DNA of 64,000 nt from Goodfellowiella coeruleoviolacea (GCF_024171785.1 NZ_JAMTCK010000016.1:1-64000), one strand, 5' to 3'. Shown: positions 16,969-27,386, counted from the stretch's first letter. Made by a program: numbers and translations. The notes: generated by a model from the letters alone, not told the origin.

Positions 16969-17062
16969 CCCCGTTTCGGTTGCGGACGCCGCACCCCGAC
17001 ACACTAGCGGCGGATGACCACCAAACGGCGAGCCCTTGCCCGCCGGTCTGGGAGGCCCTTTC

Positions 17063-20000
17063 GTGAACGACCAGCGCGACGACAGACACCGTGGCGGAGA
17101 GCCGCAGTGGCCAACCGGAGAGGACCCGGACGCACCCGGGTCCTCTGCTCGGCGTGGCTCCGCAGACGAGTCCCAGGAGCGCACCGGGCACTGGACCCCG
17201 CTCTGGGACGACGATGACGAGCCCGGGTCGAGCAGCGGCGGCACGCGCGGCGCCGGCCGCGTGAACCCGGACTGGCCCTCCTCCGACCGGTCGTCCCCCA
17301 ACCGGCCGACCTTCGACCGGTCCGACCCCGTGGACCGCTCCGGCCCGAACCGCGGCCAGCCCGGCCTGCCCAACGGCCCGATGCGCCCGCCCCTGGGCGG
17401 CCCGCCCGGCCCCGGCGGCCGTCCCGGCACGCCGCCCGGCGGCTTCGCCGGCCCCGGCGGCCCTGGTGGCCCCCGCCGCCCGGGTGGCCCCGGCGCGCCG
17501 CTCGGCCCCGGCGGTCCCGGCGGCCCTGGCGGTCCCCCCGGCATGGGTGGCCCCGGCCGGCCGCCCGGCCCGCCCAACACCATGCGCATGGGTGGTCCCG
17601 GTGGCCCCCCGGGCCCCGGAGGCATGCCCCCGGGTAGCCGGCCGCCCGGCCACCCCGGCCAGCCGCCCCGGGTCAACCCCGCCGAGCAGTCCACCGACTT
17701 CATCCCGCCGGCGCCGGAACCGATCCAGCGCGAGCCAGCGCTGCTCACCCACCGCGAGCCCGACCCGGACGACGACGTGGTCGCCCAGCAGTTCAGCGAC
17801 GGCCTGCCCGACGACGCCGACGCGGACGACGTCGACCTGAGCGCGGAAGAGGCACGCCGGTTGCGCAAGAAGAAGATCTGGCGCCGCATCCGCCGGACCT
17901 GTTACGTCCTGTTCGCCCTGGGCATCATCACCCCGGTCGCCGCGTTCTTCATCGCCTACCAGTTCGTGGAGGTGAAGAGCCCCGACGCGGTCATCGCCGA
18001 GCAGAACAAGACGGTGCCGATCTACTACTCGGACGGCACCACCCTGTTCACGCAGCTGAGCGCGGCGGACGGGGGCAACCGCCAGATGGTCGCCGCCAAC
18101 GACATCCCGCAGGACTTCAAGAACGCCCTGGTCGCCGCCGAGGACAAGAGCTTCTACAGCAACAACGGCTTCAGCATGTGGTCGGTGGCGCGGTCGGTGT
18201 GGTTCCAGGTCACCGGCACCGGTGTGGGTGGTGGCTCCGGGCTGACCCAGCAGTACGTCAAGAAGGCCACCGGCAACGACGACCCGACCTACACGCGGAA
18301 GTTCATCGAGTTGGTCCAGGCCTACAAGATGAGCCAGACCTACGACAAGAACGACATCCTCGCGGCCTACGCGAACATCGTGTACTTCGGGCGGGGCGCG
18401 TACGGCATCGGCGCGGCGGCCCAGGCGTACTACGGCAAGCAGGTCAACGAACTGACCAAGCAGGAGTGCGCCCAGCTCGCCGGCATGGTCCAGCTGCCCG
18501 GCCGGTTCAAGGACATGGACTACGTCAAGTACCGCTACGAGTACACGATCGGGCGGATGAAGGACGACGGCTACGCCACGCCCGAGGAGGCCGCGGCGGA
18601 GTGGCCGAAGCCCAAGGACTGGGAGGACACCAAGGTCGGTGCGTTGAACGGCCCCAAGCGGATGATCCAGGAACGGGTCATCGAGGAGCTGGACGACGAG
18701 AAGATCAGTCTCGACGACGCGTACCGCAAGGGCTACAAGATCACCCTGTCCATTGACAAGGACGCGCAGGCAGCGGCCGAGAAGGCCGTGCACGACCAGA
18801 TGGACGACGAGCCCAAGAACCTGCACACCTCCCTGGTCGCGATCAACCCGGAGACCGGCGGGATCGTGGCCTACTACGGCGGTGAGGAGGGCACCGGTCT
18901 GGACTGGGCCCAGGCACTGCAGCAGCCCGGTTCGTCGTTCAAGCCGTTCGACCTGGTGGCCGCGCTGCGCAAGGGCATCGGCCTGGGCGTGCGGTACTCC
19001 TCGCTCGGCCCGTACACGGCCCAGGGCCTGAAGATCAACAACGCTCAGACCCACTACGACTGCGACCCGGAGTGCACCATCCGGGAGGCCATGCGCGAGT
19101 CGATCAACACGACGTTCTCCGCCATGGTGCTGGAGGACGTGGGCACGTCGGCGGTCGCCCAGGCGGCCCACGACGCCGGTATCCCGGAGGAGATCAAGGG
19201 CAAGAAGACGCTGGTGGGCGAGAACGGCGGCCCGCCGGACATCAACATCGCCATCGGCGGTGGCAAGACCCTGGTGCGCACGGTGGACATGGCCGCCGCG
19301 TACGCGACCTTCGCGGCCGACGGAATCAAGCGGGCACCCACCTTCGTGCAGAAGGTGGAGGACCCCACCACGGGTGGCCTGGCGCTGAACCGCGACACCA
19401 AGCCCGCCGAGCCGGCGTTCGACAAGACCGACTCCACCAAGAACGCCGACATCGCGCGCACCGTGACCGAGTCGCTGGTCACCGGCCCGGACCGGTGGAA
19501 CATCGAACTCGACGGCGGCAAGCGGCAGGCCGCCGCCAAGACCGGCACCCAGCAGTGCGACTCGTCCGCGTGTGCCCCCAGGGACAACTCCAAGGCGTGG
19601 ACGGTCGGCTACACCAAGGAGGTCTCCACCGCGGTGTGCGTCTGCGCCGACGGGACCGAGGCCATCAAGGACAAGGCGCGTCAGCCCATCTCCGGTGGTG
19701 GACTGCCGGGCAAGGTCTGGCAGCAGTTCATGAACGACTACCTCAAGGGCAAGCCCAAGTCCACGTTCCCCAAGGTCACCAAGGCGATCGGCCAGTCCAA
19801 GGACACCCCGCTCAGCACCCCGCCGTCCAGCTCGTCCAACCCGCCGAGTTCGTCGTCGGGATCCTCGGTTCCGTCCGTCCCGCCGTCGGACGACCACGGC
19901 AGGCCGGGCCACGATGACGACGACAGCTCGGTGCCCCCGTCGGGCCCGAGTAGCTCGAAGAGCAACGAGCGCTGCACCGACTGGCCGAGGTGTGAGATCG

Positions 20001-20110
20001 AGGGCTCCGGTGGCCCGACCCCGCCAGGCCGCGGCGGTGAGCAGAACAACCTCACCGGGGTGAACGGCGGTGGCGGCGGACTCCCCGACGGGAGGATCGA
20101 AGGCCAGTAG
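17063..20110 (+). CDS. ponA: Class A penicillin-binding protein (PBP1-type)
   Basis: About 1015 residues from GTG 17063 with GGGAGG 7 bases upstream. A very long Gly/Pro/Arg-rich cytoplasmic tail (about 90-220) precedes the membrane anchor (about 280-300, YVLFALGIITPVAAFFIAY). The GT51 transglycosylase has AAEDKSFYS (about 358) with the catalytic glutamate. The transpeptidase has SSFK (about 623), the SIN motif and KTGT (about 826). The C-terminus is Ser/Pro-rich and acidic. It polymerises and cross-links peptidoglycan. Synteny equals ponA1 (Rv0050). The low-complexity tail is longer than in mycobacteria and may bind partners or be phosphorylated. Confidence 0.93.
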   Translation: MNDQRDDRHRGGEPQWPTGEDPDAPGSSARRGSADESQERTGHWTPLWDDDDEPGSSSGGTRGAGRVNPDWPSSDRSSPNRPTFDRSDPVDRSGPNRGQPGLPNGPMRPPLGGPPGPGGRPGTPPGGFAGPGGPGGPRRPGGPGAPLGPGGPGGPGGPPGMGGPGRPPGPPNTMRMGGPGGPPGPGGMPPGSRPPGHPGQPPRVNPAEQSTDFIPPAPEPIQREPALLTHREPDPDDDVVAQQFSDGLPDDADADDVDLSAEEARRLRKKKIWRRIRRTCYVLFALGIITPVAAFFIAYQFVEVKSPDAVIAEQNKTVPIYYSDGTTLFTQLSAADGGNRQMVAANDIPQDFKNALVAAEDKSFYSNNGFSMWSVARSVWFQVTGTGVGGGSGLTQQYVKKATGNDDPTYTRKFIELVQAYKMSQTYDKNDILAAYANIVYFGRGAYGIGAAAQAYYGKQVNELTKQECAQLAGMVQLPGRFKDMDYVKYRYEYTIGRMKDDGYATPEEAAAEWPKPKDWEDTKVGALNGPKRMIQERVIEELDDEKISLDDAYRKGYKITLSIDKDAQAAAEKAVHDQMDDEPKNLHTSLVAINPETGGIVAYYGGEEGTGLDWAQALQQPGSSFKPFDLVAALRKGIGLGVRYSSLGPYTAQGLKINNAQTHYDCDPECTIREAMRESINTTFSAMVLEDVGTSAVAQAAHDAGIPEEIKGKKTLVGENGGPPDINIAIGGGKTLVRTVDMAAAYATFAADGIKRAPTFVQKVEDPTTGGLALNRDTKPAEPAFDKTDSTKNADIARTVTESLVTGPDRWNIELDGGKRQAAAKTGTQQCDSSACAPRDNSKAWTVGYTKEVSTAVCVCADGTEAIKDKARQPISGGGLPGKVWQQFMNDYLKGKPKSTFPKVTKAIGQSKDTPLSTPPSSSSNPPSSSSGSSVPSVPPSDDHGRPGHDDDDSSVPPSGPSSSKSNERCTDWPRCEIEGSGGPTPPGRGGEQNNLTGVNGGGGGLPDGRIEGQ

Positions 20111-20151
20111 CCCGACCGGTCGCGCGCGGCGCGGCTGACCAGGGACCAGAC

Positions 20152-20184
20152 GGGGCCCGGCGCGAGCACACCGCGCCGGGCCCC
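20152..20184 (+). terminator. 13-bp stem terminator after ponA
   Basis: GGGGCCCGGCGCG and CGCGCCGGGCCCC pair perfectly around a 7-base loop, starting 42 bases beyond the ponA stop. It separates ponA from the GT87 gene, which has its own -10-like hexamer. Confidence 0.75.
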
Positions 20185-20285
20185 GCGCTTGTCACGGCCG
20201 CCGCACGGCCAGGGCACCTGGGCGGTTACCGGATTCGGGGCAACGCTGACCGACAGCCAACGGCCGGCCACGTACCATCCGGCGA

Positions 20286-21893
20286 GTGTCCACCGCTGCA
20301 GAGACCGCACCCGACGAGTCGGCCGGCACCCCGGTCGACGACGTCGAGGACACCGACTCACTCGGCCCGCAGGACCGGGTGGTGCCCACCTGGACCGAGT
20401 CGCTGGCCCAGCGGGCCAGCCGGCCGATCGGCGGCCCACTGGGCCGGCACGCGTCCGTGGGCCGGCAGTGGTTCTGGACACCGCTGCGGGTGGTGCTGCT
20501 GCTCGCGGTCATGACGCTGGCCCTGGGCTGGCTGCAGAAGGCCCCCTGCATCCAGCAGTACGTGGACGGCAACGGCGTCACCCAGCTCGACTGGCGGGGC
20601 AGCCGCCAGTTCACCGCCATGTGCTACTCGGACACCGTGCCGCTCTACACGGCCGAGCGGCTGAACAACCCGGACGTCTTCCCCTACCGGTCCTCGTGGG
20701 TCGAGAACCAGGGCACGCCCGAGGAGCAGGTCCGGTACATGGAGTACCCGGTGCTGACCGGGCTGTTCCAGTGGGCCAACGCCAGGCTCGCGCAGGCGTG
20801 GAGCGCCCTCGCCGCGCTCGGGGTGCTCCCCGGCGCGATGACCGTGGTCATCTACTTCGACATCACCGCGTTCTGGCTGGCCCTCGCCTGGCTGGTGACC
20901 ACCTGGGCGGTGGCCCGGCTGACCGGCCGGCGGGTGTGGGACGCGGCGCTGGTGGCGTTGTCGCCGCTGGTCATCGTGCACGCGTTCACCAACTTCGACG
21001 CGCTGGCCGCGGCGTTCGCCACCGCCGGCATCCTGGCCTGGGCGCGGCGCCGCCCGGTGCTGGCCGGCATCCTGATCGGCATCGGCGGGGTGGCCAAGCT
21101 GTACCCGCTGTTCCTGCTCGGCCCGTTGCTGCTGCTGTGCTGGCGCAGCCGGCGACTCCAGGACGGGCTGCGCACCACGGCCGCGGCCATCACCACCTGG
21201 TCACTGGTGAACGCGCCGATCGCGCTGCTCTACCCGCAGGGCTGGCGGGAGTTCTTCCGGCTCAACGCCGAGCGGGGCGCCGACCCGGACTCGCTGTTCA
21301 ACGTCATCACCCAGTTCACCGGCTGGACCGGGCTGAGCGGCGACGTGCCGACCGGACAGGCCCCGATCGCGTTGAACACCGTGTCCGGCCTGCTGTTCCT
21401 GCTGTGCTGCCTCGGCATCGGCTACGTGGCGCTGTCCGCACCGACCCGGCCGCGCCTCGCCCAGTTGGGCTTCCTGGTCGTGGCCGCGTTCCTGCTGACC
21501 AGCAAGGTGTGGAGCCCGCAGTACTCGCTGTGGCTGGTGCCGCTGGCCGTGCTGGCCATGCCCCGGTGGAAGGTGCTGCTGGCGTGGATGACGCTGGACG
21601 CGCTGGTCTGGGTGCCTCGGATGTACTACTACCTCGGCGAGTCCAACAAGGGCCTGCCCGTCGAGTGGTTCCTCGGCGCGGTGGTGATCCGGGACCTGGC
21701 CGTGATCGGCCTGTGCGTGCTGATCGTGCGCGACATCTACCGCCCGGACCGCGACCCGGTCCGCCAGTCCGGCGACGACGACCCGTGCGGCGGCGTCCTC
21801 ACCGACTCGGCCGAGGACCACCCCGTCCTGCCCCCACCCCGCCGCTTCCGCCGGGAGTTCACCCCCGCCCCGGCCGGCGACGTCCGCGGCTGA
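20286..21893 (+). CDS. GT87/DUF2029-like polytopic membrane protein (Rv0051-type)
   Basis: 535 residues with a 75-residue acidic cytoplasmic lead and about 11 membrane segments. After the first helix the outer loop contains CYSDTVPLY and VFPY, then [27 protein letters not shown] is the conserved late helix. Position behind ponA equals mycobacterial Rv0051. Probably a polyprenyl-phosphate sugar transferase acting on the outer face (inference from the fold). TACCAT ends 7 bases before the GTG (leaderless). A clear paralogue lies at 23783-25285. Confidence 0.82.
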   Translation: MSTAAETAPDESAGTPVDDVEDTDSLGPQDRVVPTWTESLAQRASRPIGGPLGRHASVGRQWFWTPLRVVLLLAVMTLALGWLQKAPCIQQYVDGNGVTQLDWRGSRQFTAMCYSDTVPLYTAERLNNPDVFPYRSSWVENQGTPEEQVRYMEYPVLTGLFQWANARLAQAWSALAALGVLPGAMTVVIYFDITAFWLALAWLVTTWAVARLTGRRVWDAALVALSPLVIVHAFTNFDALAAAFATAGILAWARRRPVLAGILIGIGGVAKLYPLFLLGPLLLLCWRSRRLQDGLRTTAAAITTWSLVNAPIALLYPQGWREFFRLNAERGADPDSLFNVITQFTGWTGLSGDVPTGQAPIALNTVSGLLFLLCCLGIGYVALSAPTRPRLAQLGFLVVAAFLLTSKVWSPQYSLWLVPLAVLAMPRWKVLLAWMTLDALVWVPRMYYYLGESNKGLPVEWFLGAVVIRDLAVIGLCVLIVRDIYRPDRDPVRQSGDDDPCGGVLTDSAEDHPVLPPPRRFRREFTPAPAGDVRG

Positions 21894-21917
21894 GATCACG
21901 AATCTTGGTACACCACT

Positions 21918-22285
21918 TCAACCGGTGATCTCCTCAGTTTCGTAATCCCATATCGGGGAGCAGTACACTTTGACTGATTCAGGTACCTCTGCCCGGATCC
22001 CGCACGCCAACTCACGGCTAGTATCGTTGAATCGCCGTTCTTCCTCATCGGTCTCAAAACCAGGTCCAGCAGGATCATCAGTGTTGTAGGTGGCCGGAAA
22101 ACTTTCGTTCCACGGAGCAATCTCCGAAAGCAGCTCGGCGCTCATCGGAATAATGTCGGCGAGATCTTCAGCTTCGCAAACGAACTGGGCGATCTCCTGG
22201 TGGGTTCGACCAGCCGTCTCGCGCAGTTCGCGGAGTTCACTGCCCAGTCGGCGCCGTCGCAGGTGCTCCCCCCGGCACTGGTCAT
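21918..22285 (-). pseudogene. Small ORF with XRE-like lead, out of frame with its start at a G6 tract
   Basis: GGAGG lies 7 bases before ATG 22285, but that frame soon leaves the coding pattern and stops at 22142. The neighbouring frame reads LRRRRLGSELRELRETAGRT, typical of the start of XRE/Scr1-type regulators, and continues to 21918 with an acidic 75-residue part (RRFNDTSRELACGIRAE, VKVYCSPIWDYE). One extra G in the run of six (22268-22273) would join start and body into about 121 residues. It may be a frameshift mutation, a sequencing error or slippage control. GC is much lower than in the flanks. Confidence 0.5.
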
Positions 22286-22422
22286 GTGACAACCTCCTGT
22301 TCGAGAACGTGGTGTGCGTCGCGATCCCGAACAGGAGGCCGGTGGAGCCACGTTCGCACGATCAATTCACTTCGATCGCGTGGCGCATTACTGCGGAATA
22401 TTCACCGACTACCGAGCACCGG

Positions 22423-23700
22423 TCAGAGCTGGCGCAGGTTGATGGCGTTGGCCATCGCCTGGTAGCCGGCGTCGTTGGGGTGCAGGTGGTCGCCTGAGTC
22501 GAACTCGGCCCGCATCACCAGCGGGTTCTTCGGGTCGCGGATGGTGGCGTCGAAGTCGACCACGCCGTCGAACACGCCGCCGGTGCGGATGAACTCGTTC
22601 ACCGCCTGGCGGGTGGCCTCCAGGGTCTCGTCCCACACCCGCCAGCCCTGGAACGGGGTGATCGTGCCGCCGAGCACCCGCAGGCCCCTGGCGTGCGCCT
22701 GGGCCACGACCTGGCGCAGCGCCGCGATGATCTGCTGCGGGTCGGTCTGGTGCGGGTCCTGCTGGATGTCGTTGATGCCCTCCAGCACGATCACCGTGCG
22801 CGCCCCGGTGGCCGTGAGCACGTCCCGGTCCAGCCGGGACAGCGCGTTCGGGCCGAACCCGCCGCCGTCCAGCAGCAGCCGGTTGCCGCTGATGCCGGCG
22901 TTGAGCACGCCGAGCTGGCGCGGGCCCGGCTGGGCCAGCAGCCGGTCGGCCAGGTAGTCCGGCCAGCGGTGGTTGGCGCCCGGGGTCGAGTCGGCGCCGT
23001 CGGTGATGGAGTCGCCCAGGGTGACCACGGCGCCCGCCGCGGCCGTGCCGCGCACGTCCACGCCGCTGACGTAGTGCCAGACGCTGGTCCGCTGGGTGAA
23101 CGACGCGCCGGACTCCTCGGCGGCCCGGTCGCCGTCCTGGGTGTAGTAGGAGGTCTGCTGGGCCAGCGGGTGGTGGGTCACCGGGCCGGACGGCTCCGGT
23201 GTGTAGGTGGTGACCAGCAGGTCGGCGTCGGCTGGCACGCGCAGGTTCACCGGGTCGCTGAGCACCTCGGCGCCGGCCGGGATGGTGATCGACTTCGCCC
23301 CGCCGAAGGTCACGTCGCGCATGGTGCCCCGGACCGCGGCCGGGCCGCTGCCCGACTCGGCCACGGCGAGGGTGACGTGCCCCATCAGCACGGGTTTGTT
23401 GCTGAACGTGTTGGCCAGCCGGATCCGGGCCGACTGGCCGCCGATGCTGGTGTGCACGATGTTGCGGATCGCGTAGTTGACGTACCCGCCGTCGGTGTTG
23501 GCCACCGCCGCCGCGGGCGCGGCCTGCCAGGTGCCGACCCAGCCGCCGGCCAGGTTCACCGCCTCGGCCGCGGCCAGCTCCGGGCTGGCCACCGGGGACG
23601 CAACCGTCTCGTCCTGCGCGTTCGACGCGGTCGCGATGCCCGCGACCAGCGCCAGGGCCGCACCAACAGCGGTCCACAACCGCCTACCGTTCAAGGACAT
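22423..23700 (-). CDS. Secreted SGNH/GDSL-family hydrolase
   Basis: 425 residues from ATG 23700 (AAAGG upstream). A signal peptide (RRLWTAVGAALALVAGIATASNA) is followed by a beta-rich N-terminal domain and an SGNH domain with TLGDSITDG (block I serine), GISGNR (block III Asn region), EGINDIQ and a C-terminal DHLHPND with the catalytic Asp/His. Members are esterases or carbohydrate deacetylases acting outside the cell. It overlaps no neighbour and reads with the GT87-nfo cluster upstream on the same strand, 82 bases behind it. Substrate unknown. Confidence 0.88.
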   Translation of the reverse strand: MSLNGRRLWTAVGAALALVAGIATASNAQDETVASPVASPELAAAEAVNLAGGWVGTWQAAPAAAVANTDGGYVNYAIRNIVHTSIGGQSARIRLANTFSNKPVLMGHVTLAVAESGSGPAAVRGTMRDVTFGGAKSITIPAGAEVLSDPVNLRVPADADLLVTTYTPEPSGPVTHHPLAQQTSYYTQDGDRAAEESGASFTQRTSVWHYVSGVDVRGTAAAGAVVTLGDSITDGADSTPGANHRWPDYLADRLLAQPGPRQLGVLNAGISGNRLLLDGGGFGPNALSRLDRDVLTATGARTVIVLEGINDIQQDPHQTDPQQIIAALRQVVAQAHARGLRVLGGTITPFQGWRVWDETLEATRQAVNEFIRTGGVFDGVVDFDATIRDPKNPLVMRAEFDSGDHLHPNDAGYQAMANAINLRQL

Positions 23701-23782
23701 GCCGTCGCCTTTCGTCAATGGCTGCGGCCCTTGAATGGTTGTTAAGGCGTTGTTTTCTGGCTACCCACCAAAGGAGTGAAGG

Positions 23783-25285
23783 TCACCGGGCCAGGGCTCC
23801 GGCCGGCACCGGGGGCGGCGGATCGGTCACGGTCGACCGGGCCGTGAGGAACGCGAAGAACAGCCCCACCAGCAGCGCCGCCCGACCCCACACGCCGATC
23901 ATCACCGCCTGCGCGGAGAACGAGTCGTAGATGCCGGTCGCGCCGCCGTACTCGATCGCCCAGTACCAGCGGAAGATGCCGATGCCCATGGCCAGGTCGG
24001 CCACGAAGTAGGCGATCACCCAGCCCATCCGCACCCGCAGCAGCACCAGCATCGGCACCAGCCACAGCGTGTACTGCGGTGAGTGGACCTTGTGCAGCAG
24101 CAGGAACCCGCACAGCATGGCCGCGGAGACCTGGATCCACGGGTAGCTGCCGGTGTGCCGGTAGCGCAGCCAGCCCAGCCAGCAGGCCAGCGCGAACGAG
24201 GCGAACACCAGCAGCGGGGAGAGCAGGCTGACGGTGGCCTGGAAGGCGGCCTCGTCCGCGTCGCTGTGGATGAACGGCCGGGAACCCCAGTACCAGATCG
24301 AGTTGGTGGTGATGTCGGCCTGCCGCAGCCCCTGGAAGGTGAACGAGGCCCGCCAGCCCGCGAAGCCGGCCAGCGCGAACGGCAGGTTGACCAGCACCAC
24401 CGTGGCGATCGCGACGAAGGCGACCTTGGCCGCGCCGGCCACGTCCCAGCGCCGGCCAGCCGGCAGCTCCCGGCCGCCGGGGCCGCCGGTGAGCACGTAG
24501 AGCATCAGCGGCAGCACGAACAGCGCCGGGTACAGCTTGAAGGTGAACCCGATGGCCAGCAGCACCGAGCCGGCCACGGCCCGGTCCAGCAGCGGCCGGT
24601 CGGCCCCGGCCCGGCCCCACCCCCGGTGCACCACGTACACCGCGGCCACCGCGCAGGCCACCACCGGCAGGTCCCAGTTGTGGAAGGCGTAGAGCACCAG
24701 CGGTGGGCCGATCGCCCACAGCAGCGACCGCCAGCCGGACAGCCTGCCCAGCAGCCACGCCGTGACCAGCCCGAACGGGGCCAGCAGCAGCGCGGTGCCC
24801 AGCAGGAAACCGGCGTCGGTGTCGGTGAACAGCGCGCCCGCCCAGATCAGCACACCGGTCAGCACCGGGTACTCCACGGTCCCGCCGACCAGCTGTCCCT
24901 CGTCGGTGATGCCGCCGTCCACGTAGGGGAACACGTGGCGGTCGATGTCCCGGCCGATCCACAGGTGCTGGATGTCGGAGTAGCAGACGTCCCGCTCGGT
25001 GCGCTCCTTGTAGTCCGGCTCGGAGCGCCCCCACTGGTCGAACATCGGCCCGGTGCACCGGTCCTTGTTCACGAAGCCGCCGACCAGCGTCAGCCCGCAC
25101 AGCAGCACCACCACGGCCAGGGCGGTCCGACCGAACCGCACCCCGCTGCCGCGCGCCCACGAGCCGATCCGCCAGCCGGGCGAGTCGGACTGCTCAGCCA
25201 CTCCGATCACCGCTTCTCGCACCCTCGTCCGTGTTGCCGTCCGTGTTCGCGGTGCCTCCGGGGCGACCGGCTGATCGGTTGGCAT
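23783..25285 (-). CDS. GT87/DUF2029-like polytopic membrane protein, paralogue
   Basis: 500 residues, about 11 membrane segments. It shares with the 20286 gene the order of first helix, an outer loop with VCYSD and VFPY, VEYPVLTG, and HKVHSPQYTLWLVPMLVLL late in the protein, so the two are paralogues. Start ATG 25285 lies only 4 bases behind the nfo stop, so it is in one operon with nfo. Likely a lipid-linked sugar transferase or flippase-like membrane enzyme of envelope assembly (inference). Confidence 0.8.
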   Translation of the reverse strand: MPTDQPVAPEAPRTRTATRTRVREAVIGVAEQSDSPGWRIGSWARGSGVRFGRTALAVVVLLCGLTLVGGFVNKDRCTGPMFDQWGRSEPDYKERTERDVCYSDIQHLWIGRDIDRHVFPYVDGGITDEGQLVGGTVEYPVLTGVLIWAGALFTDTDAGFLLGTALLLAPFGLVTAWLLGRLSGWRSLLWAIGPPLVLYAFHNWDLPVVACAVAAVYVVHRGWGRAGADRPLLDRAVAGSVLLAIGFTFKLYPALFVLPLMLYVLTGGPGGRELPAGRRWDVAGAAKVAFVAIATVVLVNLPFALAGFAGWRASFTFQGLRQADITTNSIWYWGSRPFIHSDADEAAFQATVSLLSPLLVFASFALACWLGWLRYRHTGSYPWIQVSAAMLCGFLLLHKVHSPQYTLWLVPMLVLLRVRMGWVIAYFVADLAMGIGIFRWYWAIEYGGATGIYDSFSAQAVMIGVWGRAALLVGLFFAFLTARSTVTDPPPPVPAGALAR

Positions 25286-25289
25286 CCGA

Positions 25290-26060
25290 TCACCCGGCGA
25301 GCTGCTCGCGCAGGAACGTGATGTCCTCGGCCTGTCCCTCGGCCGGTGTCTCCACCACCACCGGCGCCTGCGCCTCGGCGACCACCGCGACCAGCAGCTG
25401 GGGGTCGATCTGGCCGGCGCCGATGTTGGCGTGCCGGTCTCTGGACGACCCGAACTCGTCGCGGGAGTCGTTGAGGTGGACCAGGTCGATCCGGCCGGTG
25501 ATCGCCCTGACCCTGGCCACCACGTCGAGCAGGTCCTCGCCCGCGGCGTGCGCGTGGCAGGTGTCCAGGCAGAACCCGGCGCCGAACTCGCCGACCTGGT
25601 CCCACAGCCTGGCCAGCATGTCGAACCGGCGGGCCATGGCGTTGTCCCCGCCCGCGGTGTTCTCGATCAGCACCGGCAGCGGGAAGCCGCCCGCGTCCTG
25701 CTGCCGTTCGAACAGCTTGCGCCAGTTCGCCAGCCCCTCGGCCGGATCCTCGCCCTTGGTCACGTGCCCACCGTGCACGATCAGGCCGGCCGCGCCAATG
25801 GCCGCGGCGGCGTCGGCCTGCTGGGCGAGGGATTTGCGGGACGGGATGCGGATTCTGTTGTTCAGCGAGGCGACGTTGATGACGTAGGGTGCGTGCACGA
25901 ACACGGTCAGGCCGGACTCGCGCAACGCCTCGGCCTGCGGATGCGGCTTCGGTGCCCGCCAGCCCTGTGGATCGGAGAGGAAGAACTGAACCACGTCGGC
26001 GCCGCGCTCCCTGGCCGCGCCGAGTGGATCATCGTCGCGTACGTGAGCACCGATGCGCAT
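25290..26060 (-). CDS. nfo: Endonuclease IV (AP endonuclease)
   Basis: 256 residues from ATG 26060, where MRIGAHV is the normal N-terminus; the upstream ATG at 26129 adds an unrelated 23-residue extension. [42 protein letters not shown] and [22 protein letters not shown] carry the trinuclear-zinc ligands of Nfo TIM barrels. It cleaves abasic sites in base-excision repair. Immediately upstream of the GT87 paralogue, 4 bases apart; no functional link is evident. Confidence 0.93.
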   Translation of the reverse strand: MRIGAHVRDDDPLGAARERGADVVQFFLSDPQGWRAPKPHPQAEALRESGLTVFVHAPYVINVASLNNRIRIPSRKSLAQQADAAAAIGAAGLIVHGGHVTKGEDPAEGLANWRKLFERQQDAGGFPLPVLIENTAGGDNAMARRFDMLARLWDQVGEFGAGFCLDTCHAHAAGEDLLDVVARVRAITGRIDLVHLNDSRDEFGSSRDRHANIGAGQIDPQLLVAVVAEAQAPVVVETPAEGQAEDITFLREQLAG

Positions 26061-26177
26061 GGTGTTGGAGGGTAGTCGGCCTTGTGGTCGGCGCACGACA
26101 ACCGCGCGTGGCCAGTCGGACGTCACCATCTGGTTCGGCCGTCGTTGGGCAGGGTGAGCGGCGAGCGAAGGGGCGAC

Positions 26178-27239
26178 ATGCGCGCGCGGGCGAGAGCGTT
26201 ATCGACACGCACAGGCAGGGTGGGCGCGGCGGTCGCCGTGGTGGTCGCGGCCGGCTGCGCCGGGATCGGCGCTGGCACGCCGGCCTCGGCCGCCCCCGCA
26301 CCGAGCGATCCGATCGTGGTCGGCGACTGCGCCAGCACGGTGCAGGGCGTGCCCGGCCAGCCGGTGGCGCTGAGCCCGTCGGCCGTGCTGCGGCCGGTGG
26401 TGGACGTGCTCACGGCGGTCCCGCTGCTGGGACCGCCGCTGGCCGAGCCGTTCCGCCAGGCGTTCACCGCGCTGCCGCCCATCCCGATCGGCGCGGTGCC
26501 CACCGGCACCGGCTACATCACCGGGGGTGAGATCGCCACCCGGGTGACCGCGGAGCTGGCCAAGCTGCCGCTGCTCGGACCGGTCCTCGGCGGCGTGGTC
26601 AGCGGTGTGCGGCAGGCGCTGACCGCCGGCTGCGGGGTGACCGTGTCGGTGGTCAACGGCGTGGCCGCACCGGTGCAGGAGGGCGCCAAAGCCCTGGCCG
26701 AGGCCGGCCAGCAGCCCGGGGGTGGCCAGCAGCCGGGCAGCCACCAGCCGGGCACTCCGACCCCGCCGGCACCGCACCAGCCGCCCGCCGGCCAGGCGCC
26801 GGACCAGCAGCGGCCAGGCGAGCAGGGCCAGCAGGACCCGGGCGGCGCCGCGCGGACCGACACCCCGGCGCAGGCCCTGGGCGGGGTGCCGCCCGGTGAC
26901 TTCGCCCTGTACGACCCGGACCAGGTCGGCCGGCTGGGGGCGAACTTCGGCCGGGTGCCGCTGCGCGACTACAGCCTGCTGCCGTTCGCCGAGCCCGGCG
27001 AGTTCGCGCCCTCGCCCGGGGTGCGCTACGGCCAGGTGCCCGGCTACGCCCCGCAGTACGGGGTGCTCGACGGCGCCGGGTCGGCCGGCCAGGACCCGCA
27101 CGCCGCCGGCAACGCCACGGCGCTGGCCGAGCCGCCCGGCGACAGCCGCGGCATCGCGCTGCCCACGCTGCTGGCCGTGCTGGCGCTGGCCGGCGTGACC
27201 GGTGGCCTGGTGCGCAGCTGGGTGCTGGCCCGCGCGTGA
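26178..27239 (+). CDS. Secreted, C-terminally anchored surface protein of unknown function
   Basis: 353 residues. ATG 26178 is preceded by GAAGGGG. A signal peptide ([26 protein letters not shown]) leads to a hydrophobic, Pro/Leu-rich domain with two cysteines, a Pro/Gln/Gly-rich spacer (about 175-230) and a second domain, then a C-terminal membrane helix ([20 protein letters not shown]) and short Arg tail. There is no LPxTG motif, so anchoring is by the helix. Located just before the rpsF operon. I do not recognise the family. Confidence 0.75.
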   Translation: MRARARALSTRTGRVGAAVAVVVAAGCAGIGAGTPASAAPAPSDPIVVGDCASTVQGVPGQPVALSPSAVLRPVVDVLTAVPLLGPPLAEPFRQAFTALPPIPIGAVPTGTGYITGGEIATRVTAELAKLPLLGPVLGGVVSGVRQALTAGCGVTVSVVNGVAAPVQEGAKALAEAGQQPGGGQQPGSHQPGTPTPPAPHQPPAGQAPDQQRPGEQGQQDPGGAARTDTPAQALGGVPPGDFALYDPDQVGRLGANFGRVPLRDYSLLPFAEPGEFAPSPGVRYGQVPGYAPQYGVLDGAGSAGQDPHAAGNATALAEPPGDSRGIALPTLLAVLALAGVTGGLVRSWVLARA

Positions 27240-27367
27240 GCGCGCGGGGAGGCTGCGCCGCACGTGGGCGCGCGGAAATGCCGCACCGCGGGTGAGCTGG
27301 GCCCGCCGGCGGCCGGCCGGGAAGTGGCTGTGTACCCTGGACGGGTTGCTGACGCGACGACCCTCCT

Positions 27368-27386
27368 GCCACGGAAAGTCCGTGGC
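27368..27386 (+). promoter_or_regulatory. rpsF leader hairpin, candidate S6:S18 autoregulatory motif
   Basis: GCCACGGA (27368-27375) pairs with TCCGTGGC (27379-27386) in a perfect 8-bp stem with an AAG triloop, followed by CGCC(GAG), directly before AGGAGG of rpsF. Bacterial rpsF leaders often carry an S6:S18-binding hairpin with a CCG element (established). Identification rests on position and shape. Confidence 0.5.

Noticed and set aside
16778-19912. Open minus-strand frame of over 1000 codons opposite ponA
   Set aside because: Reverse reading of the penicillin-binding protein gene; Arg/Gly/Val-rich sequence without motifs.
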